Source of the DNA: Micromonospora acroterricola
GTDB taxonomy: Bacteria > Actinomycetota > Actinomycetes > Mycobacteriales > Micromonosporaceae
NCBI RefSeq assembly: GCF_003172955.1
Contig: NZ_QGKR01000280.1
Span: 1-40,795 of the forward strand
Length of the DNA: 40,795 nucleotides
Direction of reading: 5' to 3'
Numbering within the stretch: position 1 is the stretch's first letter; each line of letters opens with the position of its first letter. Under the pieces are notes generated by a model. That model saw nothing but the letters and a program-made list of their open reading frames with translations, did not search any database and was not told where the DNA came from. Positions 1-6,458 of the stretch are shown here, one piece after another. Both the position numbers and the translations under genes were made by a program.

Positions 1-2
1 GC

Positions 3-2102
3 CCCGGGCCGGGCGCCGGCCCGGGCACGGGTCCCGGCGGTGCCCCGGCCGGCGCCGCCGACCCGTCCTGCGGCCGGTTCGCCGCCGACGTCTGCGCCGC
101 GTACCTGCGGATCGCCACCACCGGACGGGCCGACCAGGCCGCGGTGGACCTGCTGCGGCGGTCCAGCCCGGCGGGCGTGCTGGACAGGATCACGGCGCCC
201 ACCCTGCTGGTGCAGGGCGAGGCCGACACCCTCTTCCCGCTCGGTGAGGCGGACGCCAACGCCAAGGGCATCGCCGCCGCCGGCACCCCGGTGCGGGTCG
301 CCTGGTTCACCGGTGGGCACGACGGCGGCGCTGGCCCCCGTTCGGACTCGGACCGGGTGAAGTTCCTGACCGTCCAGTGGCTCGACCACTACGTCAAGGG
401 CGAGGGCGACGCGCCCGGCGACGACTTCACCTGGTCGCGGATCGCCGGCTTCGACGCGCTCGACCGGGGTCTGGTCGCCACCGGCTTCCGCCGCGCCGAC
501 TACCCGGGCCTGACCGGCACCACCCGTCGGGAGGTCGTGGTCGCCGGACCGGCGCAGCCGATCGCGAACCCGCCGAACGGCAACCCGGCCGCCATCTCCT
601 CGGTCCCGTTCGCGGGCGGGCTCGCCTCGCTGCTGGACGGGGTGGCCGGCGACGTGCCCGGCCAGCACGCCCGGTTCGAGTCGGCGCCGCTGACCGACGC
701 GGTGGACGTGGCCGGCGCCCCCACCGTCACCCTGCGGGCCGCCTCACCGACCGGCGAGGCGGTGCTCTTCGTCAAGCTCTACGACGTCGACCCGGAAGGC
801 GCGGCCACCCTGCCGAACGGGCTGGTCGCCCCGATCCGGCTCACCGGCCTGCCGCAGCGGGTGCAGGACGCCCGCCCGGTCACCGTGACGCTGCCCGGGA
901 TCGTCCGCCGGGTCGAGGCCGGGCACCGGCTGCGGCTGGTGGTGGCCAGCTCCGACCAGGCGTACACGACGCCGACCCAGCCCACCGTCTACACGGTGGC
1001 GGCGGACGGCGCGGTCAGCCTGCCCACCGTCAGCGGCGACCCCATTCCCACCACCGCGACGATCTGGCGCTGGGTGCTCGCCGGCCTGCTCGCCGCCATC
1101 GCGATCGGCCTCGTCGTGGTGGTGGCCGTCGTCCGCCGCCGGCACCGCCGCCAGGACCGCTCCGTGCACCCGGAGTACGCGGGCACGCCGCTGGCCGTGC
1201 GCCGGCTGCGCAAGGAGTACGCGGACGGCTTCGTGGCGGTGTCGAACGTGGACTTCGAGGTGCACCCGGGTCAGGTGGTGGGCCTGCTCGGGCCGAACGG
1301 CGCCGGCAAGACCACCACGCTGCGGGTGCTGATGGGGCTGACCCAGCCGACCGCCGGCGAGATCTACGTTTTCGGCCGCCGGCTGGTGCCCGGGTCGCCG
1401 GTGCTCTCCCGGATCGGCGCGCTGGTGGAGGGGCCCGGTTTCCTGCCGCACCTGTCCGGCCTGGAGAACCTGAGGGCGTACTGGCGGGCCACCGGGCGGC
1501 CGGCCGCGGACGCGCACTTCGACGAGGCGCTGGAGATCGCCGGTCTGGGCGACTCGGTGCACCGGAAGATCAAGAACTACAGCCACGGGATGCGGCAGCG
1601 GCTGGCCATCGCCCAGGCCATGCTCGGCCTGCCGGAGCTGCTGGTGCTGGACGAGCCGACCGACGGGCTCGACCCGCCGCAGATCGCCGAGATGCGCCGG
1701 GTGCTCCAGCGGTACGCCAGGGACGGCCGGGCGGTGCTGGTCTCCAGCCACCTGCTGGCCGAGGTGGAGCAGACCTGCACGCACGCCGTCGTGGTGAACA
1801 AGGGCCGGATCGTGGCGTCCGGGCCCGTGGAGGAGATCGTGGGCGAGTCGCCGAGCGTCCTCTTCGACGTCACCGACCCGGTGGCGGCGCGGGTGGTGCT
1901 GGACCGGCTGCACGGCGTCACGGTGCTGCCGGAGAGCGACGGTCAGCTGGTGGTCGACACCAACGGCACAGCCCGCAGCGACGTGGTGGCCGAGCTGGTG
2001 CGCGCGGGCATCGGGGTGGACCGGGTGGTGCCCCGGCGGCGCCTGGAGGACGCGTTCCTCGCCCTGGTGGGCGAGAACTCACGGGGAAGCGGTGACCGGT
2101 GA
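3..2102 (+). CDS. S15/CocE-type hydrolase fused to ABC transporter ATPase (5' end outside window)
   Basis: The frame is open from the first base, so the N-terminus and the nucleophile serine lie upstream. Numbering from the first in-window codon, residues 1-130 are the end of an alpha/beta hydrolase with an acid in GEADTLFP (D75) and a catalytic-type His in GGHDGG (H106). A beta-rich domain like the X-Pro dipeptidyl-peptidase C-terminal domain follows (about 165-345), then one membrane helix (about 357-376) ending in RRRHRR, then a complete ABC ATPase (from about 397): Walker A GPNGAGKTT (430), signature YSHGMRQRL (526), Walker B LLVLDEP (D550), H-loop H583. The positive residues after the helix put the ATPase in the cytosol and the hydrolase outside. 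The stop overlaps the following permease start, so they form one transporter unit. Substrate is unknown. The fusion is read directly; topology is inferred. Confidence 0.85.
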   Translation, partial: PGPGAGPGTGPGGAPAGAADPSCGRFAADVCAAYLRIATTGRADQAAVDLLRRSSPAGVLDRITAPTLLVQGEADTLFPLGEADANAKGIAAAGTPVRVAWFTGGHDGGAGPRSDSDRVKFLTVQWLDHYVKGEGDAPGDDFTWSRIAGFDALDRGLVATGFRRADYPGLTGTTRREVVVAGPAQPIANPPNGNPAAISSVPFAGGLASLLDGVAGDVPGQHARFESAPLTDAVDVAGAPTVTLRAASPTGEAVLFVKLYDVDPEGAATLPNGLVAPIRLTGLPQRVQDARPVTVTLPGIVRRVEAGHRLRLVVASSDQAYTTPTQPTVYTVAADGAVSLPTVSGDPIPTTATIWRWVLAGLLAAIAIGLVVVVAVVRRRHRRQDRSVHPEYAGTPLAVRRLRKEYADGFVAVSNVDFEVHPGQVVGLLGPNGAGKTTTLRVLMGLTQPTAGEIYVFGRRLVPGSPVLSRIGALVEGPGFLPHLSGLENLRAYWRATGRPAADAHFDEALEIAGLGDSVHRKIKNYSHGMRQRLAIAQAMLGLPELLVLDEPTDGLDPPQIAEMRRVLQRYARDGRAVLVSSHLLAEVEQTCTHAVVVNKGRIVASGPVEEIVGESPSVLFDVTDPVAARVVLDRLHGVTVLPESDGQLVVDTNGTARSDVVAELVRAGIGVDRVVPRRRLEDAFLALVGENSRGSGDR

Positions 2103-2968
2103 TGGTTGTTACTGACGCGGGTGAGGCCCGTGGCTACCGGCCCTCGGCGACGATGCCGTTCGGGGCGGAGTTCCGCCGGCAGGCGTCCCGGAGGCGCACC
2201 CAGTTGGCGCTCGGGTTCATGGTGCTGCTGCCGCTGATCATCCTGGTCGCCTTCCAGTTCAACTCCGGCGGCGACGACGACAACGGCAACAACGAGTTCG
2301 CCAGCCTGGTCGACCTGGCCACCTCCGGCGGGCTCAACTTCACCCTGTTCTCGATCTTCGTGTCGGCGTCGTTCCTGCTGGTGGTGGTCGTCGCGCTGTT
2401 CTGCGGCGACACGGTGGCGAGCGAGGCGAGCTGGGGCAGCCTGCGCTACCTGCTGGCGATCCCGGTGCCCCGGGCCCGGCTGCTCACCGTGAAGCTGGTG
2501 GTCGCGCTCGCGTACTCGGGACTGGCCCTGCTGTTGCTGGCCGGCACGGCGCTGGTCGCCGGCACCCTGCGCTACGGCTGGTCGCCGCTGCGCAGCACGG
2601 TAGCCGCAGAGCTGGAGCCGGGCGAGGGGCTGCTCCGGCTGCTGGCCGTGCTCGGCTACCTGGCGGTCGTCCTGCTGGTGGTGGCGGGCCTGGCGTTCCT
2701 GCTGTCGGTGACCACGGACGCCGCGCTGGGCGCGGTCGGTGGCGCGGTGCTGCTCTGGATCCTGTCCAGCATCCTGGACCAGATCACCGCCCTCGGCGCT
2801 CTGCGCGACTTCCTGCCCACCCACTTCAGCACCGCCTGGCTGGGGCTGCTCTCCACCCCGGTGCAGACCGACGACGTGGTACGCGGCTGCATCTCGGCGA
2901 TCAGCTACGCGACGCTGTTCTGGGGGCTGGCCTTCTGGCGCTTCACCCGCAAGGACATCACGTCGTAG
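2099..2968 (+). CDS. ABC transporter permease, ABC-2 type
   Basis: A 289-residue integral membrane protein, partner of the preceding fused ATPase. Hydrophobic segments lie near residues 35-55, 80-105, 130-160, 182-208, 212-235 and 265-283, giving about six helices, the usual ABC-2 plan. The cytosolic loop carries the EASWGSLRYLL stretch typical of these permeases, where a short coupling sequence precedes a membrane helix. The GTG start at 2099 overlaps the upstream TGA in a GTGA arrangement and GGGGAAG lies about 9 bases before it; an ATG directly follows at 2102 and could be used instead. The overlap implies translational coupling. Export of a lipid, peptide or drug is possible, but nothing in the sequence names the substrate. 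It ends 9 bases from the convergent lipoprotein gene. Confidence 0.85.
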   Translation: MMVVTDAGEARGYRPSATMPFGAEFRRQASRRRTQLALGFMVLLPLIILVAFQFNSGGDDDNGNNEFASLVDLATSGGLNFTLFSIFVSASFLLVVVVALFCGDTVASEASWGSLRYLLAIPVPRARLLTVKLVVALAYSGLALLLLAGTALVAGTLRYGWSPLRSTVAAELEPGEGLLRLLAVLGYLAVVLLVVAGLAFLLSVTTDAALGAVGGAVLLWILSSILDQITALGALRDFLPTHFSTAWLGLLSTPVQTDDVVRGCISAISYATLFWGLAFWRFTRKDITS

Positions 2969-2977
2969 CGGGTCGGC

Positions 2978-3658
2978 TCACAGCCGGCTGTCGGGTGGGC
3001 TCACCGACGACGGCAGCGCGCTCGGCACCGGCCGCGGGGCCGGTCGCGTAGGCACCGGCGCGGACGGCTCCGCCTTCTTCCAGGCGCTGACACCGATCCG
3101 GCCGGTGTTGCCCACGTCGATCGGGCCGTCCGGGTCGACGTCCTCGGCCGGCTGCCCGGCGGCGGGTGCGACCCGCAGGTACTCCCCGTTGGTTGCCACC
3201 ACGGTCGAATCGGTGACCAGGTTGCGCCAGAGCACCACGGCGGTGGCCCGCTCCCCGGCGGCGAGGGTGACCTTCCGGGGTGGTTGGTCGAAGCCCGAGG
3301 TGATCTCCTTGGCGCCGTTGACCACCCGCAGCATGATCGGCTCGCGCGCTTCGTCGAACACGTGCAGCACCGGGTACCCGTTGAGCTGGTATGGGTGCTC
3401 GCCGCAGTTGACCAGCTCCAGGCCGAGGGCGCGCAGGCCCATTGCGGCGTCCCCGCCGGTCGACCGGATCCGAACGCCGGTCGCGGGGCACGCGGGCACC
3501 GGGTTGACGCTCACTGAAGGGCTGGGTGCGGTCGGTGGTCGGCTCGGGCCGTCCCCGGACTGGCCGCGATGGTCGCCAGGAGTGCAGCCGCCGAGCACGA
3601 GAGCCATCGCGACCGTCGCGCTGATGCGTCGCCGTGCTGCCGAGTCGCGGGAGATCAT
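2978..3658 (-). CDS. DUF4232-type secreted lipoprotein
   Basis: A 226-residue exported protein. The start at 3658 is chosen because GAGG lies about 8 bases upstream; an in-frame GTG at 3676 lacks a ribosome site. The N-terminus is positively charged (RDSAARRR), followed by a hydrophobic stretch and lipobox LGGC with Cys25 as the lipidation site. A Pro/Ser-rich linker (residues 30-60) leads to a beta-rich domain with the DUF4232 pattern: a Cys near the start (CPATGVRI), the GLRALGLELVNCG segment with a second Cys, then YQLNGYPVL. The two cysteines may form a disulfide. The C-terminus is again proline-rich. Function is unknown for the family, which is common in actinobacterial envelopes. It is convergent with the ABC permease gene. 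Confidence 0.8.
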   Translation of the reverse strand: MISRDSAARRRISATVAMALVLGGCTPGDHRGQSGDGPSRPPTAPSPSVSVNPVPACPATGVRIRSTGGDAAMGLRALGLELVNCGEHPYQLNGYPVLHVFDEAREPIMLRVVNGAKEITSGFDQPPRKVTLAAGERATAVVLWRNLVTDSTVVATNGEYLRVAPAAGQPAEDVDPDGPIDVGNTGRIGVSAWKKAEPSAPVPTRPAPRPVPSALPSSVSPPDSRL

Positions 3659-4250
3659 TCGTTGATCCTCGCCCACCTAGGCAGCACACCGCCGCCCGGC
3701 ACCGGCCCTCGCCGGCTCTCACTGCACCGCCACGCGAACTGGTTGGGCACCTCTCCTGGTGCGCCTTTGGAGCTGAATCGTTTGTGACATCGCTCGCCGA
3801 ATCACGCAATCGTGGTGAAGAAAGTCTTAGCGGTGTCGCTGACGCCGCCGTCGTCGGCGGCGCATGGTCTCGATCCTTCGGTCGATCAAGAACAACGCCA
3901 TCTTGGCGAGCGAGGTGGCGTAGCGGACCGCATCATCTCTTTCGCAGGCCGGCCGGCCGCCCCGCATCTGGGGCAGCTCTACAGGCTGTACGGGCCGCTC
4001 GACAGGCTGTACCGTCAATTCGGGAGCGCTCCCATGGCGGTGGTGGTCGGCATGGGCTTACGTCGAATTTTTTGCTAGGCGAAGCTGAGGGCGTCGGTGC
4101 TCGCGTGTCCGCAGCTAGGTCTGCTCGCCGTCGTGGACACACTCTGAGCATGTTTCTGCCGGGATTATCCCACTAGCAGAGAATTTATGAGCTTCAATGA
4201 GTCTATGCCTCACCATGGATGGTAATCGATCCCTATCCACGGAGGTTTCC
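3659..4250. other. Gene-poor interval, A+T-richer than its surroundings
   Basis: About 590 bases with no convincing gene. Base composition is visibly lower in G+C than in the flanking genes, especially near 3780-3840 and 4060-4250. It contains an operator-like cluster (separate entry, 3981-4033). A minus-strand frame of up to 63 codons (4018 to 3827) has high third-position G+C through its hydrophobic/basic stretch but no ribosome site and no recognisable family. A plus-strand frame at 3812-4078 shows neither. The interval may be the remnant of a lost gene whose promoter is still visible. The DoxX promoter should lie near its right end but I cannot define one. Confidence 0.5.
3981..4033. promoter_or_regulatory. 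Operator-like cluster: two ACAGGCTGTAC repeats plus a LacI-type palindrome
   Basis: ACAGGCTGTAC occurs at 3981-3991 and again at 4002-4012, a 21-base period, and each copy contains the small palindrome ACAG-G-CTGT. A perfect 12-base palindrome GGGAGCGCTCCC follows at 4022-4033, centred 21.5 bases after the second repeat. With its flanks it reads CGGGAGCGCTCCCA, one base from the TGGGAGCGCTCCCA box of CebR/CelR, the LacI-family regulators of cellulose use in actinobacteria. No sugar gene lies next to it; the next plus-strand gene (DoxX) starts 217 bases downstream. Binding is inferred from sequence only. Confidence 0.5.
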
Positions 4251-4700
4251 ATGAACGTCTCTCGGCTCGGCGGGCCGACCCTGTCCCTGTTCCGCATCGT
4301 GATCGGCCTGCTGTTCACGTTGCATGGCCTGTCCTCGGTCTTCGGGTTGTTCGGCGGCAACCCCATGACCGGCAAGGCGGTACCGCTCGGCACCTGGCCG
4401 GGTTGGTGGGCCGCGCTGATCCAGTTGGTCTGCGGCGCACTGGTGCTGGCCGGGCTCTTCGCCCGGCCCGCCGCGCTTCTCGCGTCCGGCTCGATGGCGT
4501 ACGCCTATTTCGTGGTGCACCAGCCGGACGGTGTGCTGCCGCTGCACAACGGAGGTGAGCTGGCGGCGGTCTTCTGCTGGTCCTTCCTGCTGATCGCGGC
4601 ACTCGGCTCGGGCCCGTGGGCGCTCGACACGCTGGTCGCCCGGCGTCGCCCCGGCGCTCCATCGACGCCGGTGTCCGAGCCCAGCCCGGTATCCGTCTGA
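4251..4700 (+). CDS. DoxX family membrane protein
   Basis: A 149-residue membrane protein of the DoxX/DoxD family. GGAGG at 4241-4245 sits 5 bases before this ATG and decides the start over the in-frame ATG at 4197. Four hydrophobic helices are visible: LFRIVIGLLFTLHGLSSV (about 10-28), the WWAALIQLVCGALVLAGL region (about 52-70), the ALLASGSMAYAYFVVH region (about 75-92) and the AAVFCWSFLLIAALG region (about 105-120). The FRIVIGLLFTLHG opening is the family hallmark. Related proteins take part in quinone or thiol redox reactions in the membrane, but the specific role here cannot be told. The tail is Pro/Ser-rich and soluble. It appears monocistronic. Confidence 0.85.
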   Translation: MNVSRLGGPTLSLFRIVIGLLFTLHGLSSVFGLFGGNPMTGKAVPLGTWPGWWAALIQLVCGALVLAGLFARPAALLASGSMAYAYFVVHQPDGVLPLHNGGELAAVFCWSFLLIAALGSGPWALDTLVARRRPGAPSTPVSEPSPVSV

Positions 4701-4714
4701 TCGCACCCCTTGTC

Positions 4715-4756
4715 GCGCGTCGCCAGAGCCTCGACGAGGCGGTTCCGGCGACGCGC
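4715..4756 (+). terminator. Hairpin after the DoxX gene
   Basis: GCGCGTCGCC (4715-4724) pairs perfectly with GGCGACGCGC (4747-4756), and a nested GCCTC-GAC-GAGGC hairpin lies inside. There is no T tract, as is common for actinobacterial terminators. The remaining bases up to the regulator gene at 4896 hold nothing else recognisable apart from two AAACGAT repeats near 4787-4812. Confidence 0.5.
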
Positions 4757-4895
4757 CCGGTCGGGGACCCCCCTTCCGTCATGTCGCAAACGATGGTGAT
4801 GCCGTAAACGATTCAGCTCCACAGCGTGCGCCGGTGACGGGTCCCACCCGCCCGGGGCGAGGACCGCAGCCGGCCAACGAGGGCGGTGCGGCGTC

Positions 4896-5201
4896 TCAGG
4901 CCGGAGGGCGAGGGGCGAGGACCGCGTCCAGCAGGCCGGGGTAGAGCTTGTTCAGCTCGTCGTGGCGGAGTCGGACCAGGCGGCTGGTGCCGGCGGCCCG
5001 GGTGCGGGTCAGGCCCGCCTCGCGCAGCACCTTCAGGTGGTGGCTGCGCGTCGCCTTGGAGACGCCGAAGTCGAAGGTGCCGCAGGCGCGCTCGCCGCCC
5101 TCCGCCAGCGCCCGCACGATCTGTAGTCGCACGTCGTCGGCGAGCGCGGCCAGTACGGCGGTGACCGGTACGGCGCTCAGGTCGGGTTCGTGCGGCTCCA
5201 T
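4896..5201 (-). CDS. ArsR-family winged-helix repressor
   Basis: A 101-residue one-domain DNA-binding protein. The winged helix spans about residues 11-82: a first helix VTAVLAALADDVRLQIVRAL, the recognition region VSKATRSHHLKVLREAGL, and a wing around TRAAGTSRLVRLR. It lacks the ELCVCDL metal site of ArsR proper and has a single Cys (C40), so the inducer is probably not arsenite. It is divergent from an EamA-type transporter and two matching operators lie in the 91-base gap, so it very likely represses both itself and the transporter. The ATG at 5201 is chosen because TACACT lies 6 bases before it with TTCGAC 17 bases further up, consistent with leaderless initiation; a TTG at 5228 lies inside the operator. 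Confidence 0.87.
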   Translation of the reverse strand: MEPHEPDLSAVPVTAVLAALADDVRLQIVRALAEGGERACGTFDFGVSKATRSHHLKVLREAGLTRTRAAGTSRLVRLRHDELNKLYPGLLDAVLAPRPPA

Positions 5202-5216
5202 GTGACCAGTGTAACC

Positions 5217-5240
5217 CTTGTTCGACAACTGTCGAACAAG
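5217..5240. promoter_or_regulatory. Operator 1 of the arsR-eamA divergent region
   Basis: A perfect inverted repeat with 10-base arms, CTTGTTCGAC and GTCGAACAAG, separated by AACT. It lies 15 bases from the repressor ATG and covers the -35 element (TTCGAC) and much of the spacer of the deduced repressor promoter, whose -10 is TACACT. Binding of the repressor here would shut its own gene. Confidence 0.75.
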
Positions 5241-5261
5241 CTCCTAGGGTCGGTGTCGTTG

Positions 5262-5279
5262 GTTCGACGATACTCGAAC
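5262..5279. promoter_or_regulatory. Operator 2 of the arsR-eamA divergent region
   Basis: GTTCGAC, four bases (GATA), then CTCGAAC: the same 7-4-7 layout as the core of operator 1 with one arm mismatch. Its centre is exactly 42 bases from that of operator 1, which is four helical turns. It overlaps a possible -10 (GATACT, 5269-5274) for the transporter and ends 13 bases before the transporter ATG. Confidence 0.7.
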
Positions 5280-5292
5280 ATTGGAGCTGACG

Positions 5293-6291
5293 ATGCGATC
5301 CCGCGCCGCCGCCTACCCGCTGCTCGCCGTGCTCGGCTGGGGAGTGATGTTCCCGGTCCTGGCCAGTGCGCTGACCCGGGTCGACCCGCTCAACCTGACC
5401 ACCGCCCGCTACCTGCTCGCCGCCGTCATCCTGGTCGCCATCCTGCTGCTCCGCGAAGGCGCCGGCGCGCTGCGGCTCGGCGGCCGGGCGGTCGAGGTGG
5501 TGATGCTCGGGGTGGTCGGCTTCGCCGGCTTCAACCTGCTCACCAACCTGGCGCTCGAACACGCCGCGCCGCAGCAGGTCGCCCTCTTCGTGGCGACCAC
5601 ACCGGTCATCACGCAGCTGGTCCGCTGGGCCCGGGACGGCGTACGCCCGAAGCCCCTCCTGCTGGCCCTCTCCCTGGTGGCGCTCCTCGGAGTCGGCCTG
5701 GTGATCACCCGCGGGAGCCTGGCCGGGCTCGGCCAGTTCGGTCTCGGCGGCCTGATGATGATCGGCGGGGTGCTCGGCTGGGCCATCTACACCCACGGCG
5801 CCAGCCGGTTCGGCGCCTGGTCGCCGCTGCGCTTCACGACGCTGACCGCGCTCACCGGCACGGCCGCCCTGCTGGCCGCGAGCGTGCTCGCCGACGGCGT
5901 CGGATGGCAGCACGCGCCGGGCGTGGACGACCTCGTGGCGGTCGCGCCGCAGTTGGCGTACGCCGTGGTGATCGGCGCCGTGGTCGCGGTGCTGGCGTGG
6001 AACACCGGCGTGCAGCGGCTCGGCGCCGCCAACGCCGCCCTGTTCATGAACCTGGTCCCGGTGACCACGTTCGCGGTGCAGATCGCCCGCGGCTACCGGC
6101 CCGAGCCGGTCGAGCTGGCCGGCGCCGCCATCACCATCGCCGCCCTGGTCGCCGCGAACCTCGTCACCCGGTCCCGGACGCGGGCACCGTCGCTGCCCCG
6201 GCCCACCGCGGTGACCGACCCGGTCGCGGTGGTGGACCCGGTGGCTCACAGCGTGGGATCTGCGGTGGAGGCGACGCCCGGCGTTGCCTAG
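5293..6291 (+). CDS. EamA/DMT family exporter
   Basis: A 332-residue membrane protein with about ten helices built as two EamA repeats: residues 1-140 and 150-290. Recognisable family stretches include YPLLAVLGWGVMFPV at the N-terminus, LTTARYLLAAVILVAILLL, the ALEHAAPQQVALFVATTPV segment and the repeat-2 equivalent GAANAALFMNLVPV. These carriers usually export small metabolites or amino acids. GGAG at 5283-5286 lies 6 bases before this ATG; a TTG 12 bases upstream is less likely. The gene is divergent from an ArsR-type repressor with paired operators between them, which suggests substrate-induced export. The last ~40 residues are a soluble Pro/Val-rich tail. Its stop codon overlaps the -10 box of the following riboswitch transcript. 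Confidence 0.88.
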   Translation: MRSRAAAYPLLAVLGWGVMFPVLASALTRVDPLNLTTARYLLAAVILVAILLLREGAGALRLGGRAVEVVMLGVVGFAGFNLLTNLALEHAAPQQVALFVATTPVITQLVRWARDGVRPKPLLLALSLVALLGVGLVITRGSLAGLGQFGLGGLMMIGGVLGWAIYTHGASRFGAWSPLRFTTLTALTGTAALLAASVLADGVGWQHAPGVDDLVAVAPQLAYAVVIGAVVAVLAWNTGVQRLGAANAALFMNLVPVTTFAVQIARGYRPEPVELAGAAITIAALVAANLVTRSRTRAPSLPRPTAVTDPVAVVDPVAHSVGSAVEATPGVA

Positions 6292-6294
6292 ACT
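6289..6294 (+). promoter_or_regulatory. -10 box of the SAM-I / thrC transcript
   Basis: TAGACT overlaps the TAG stop of the EamA gene. It places transcription start near 6301, just before the riboswitch aptamer at 6314. No good -35 is visible 17-18 bases upstream. Confidence 0.45.
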
Positions 6295-6313
6295 CGACGG
6301 CACAACTGCATAC

Positions 6314-6445
6314 CTCATCCAGAGGGGCTGAGGGATACGGCCCGACGACGCCCCGGCAACCACCCCGCGCGCTCACCGCTGAGCGACCCGCGGGGCAGGT
6401 GCCAATTCCGTCCCCGCCGCACCGTGCGATGCGGGGAAAGATGAG
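6314..6445 (+). promoter_or_regulatory. SAM-I (S-box) riboswitch
   Basis: P1 is CTCATC (6314-6319) paired with GATGAG (6440-6445). The conserved core is present in order: CAGAGGGGCTGAGGGA, ACGGCCCGACGACG, CCCCGGCAACC, the variable P3 arm (CCCCGCG with CGCGGGG), CAGGTGCCAATTCC and GGGGAAAGATGAG. This is the SAM-I consensus. The Shine-Dalgarno AGAGGA (6444-6449) begins inside the 3' strand of P1, and no terminator with a T tract follows, so control is probably at translation: ligand-stabilised P1 would hide part of the ribosome site. It precedes threonine synthase by 13 bases. Confidence 0.93.
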
Positions 6446-6458
6446 AGGACTCCTCGAC

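Noticed and set aside
144..2102. ATG at 144 as start of the first gene
   Set aside because: The frame is open to the window edge and the upstream codons continue a hydrolase domain, so the gene is truncated by the window.
5190..6458. A long N-terminal extension of threonine synthase
   Set aside because: It overlaps the EamA gene out of frame and the SAM-I riboswitch; a ribosome site and homology support the ATG at 6459.
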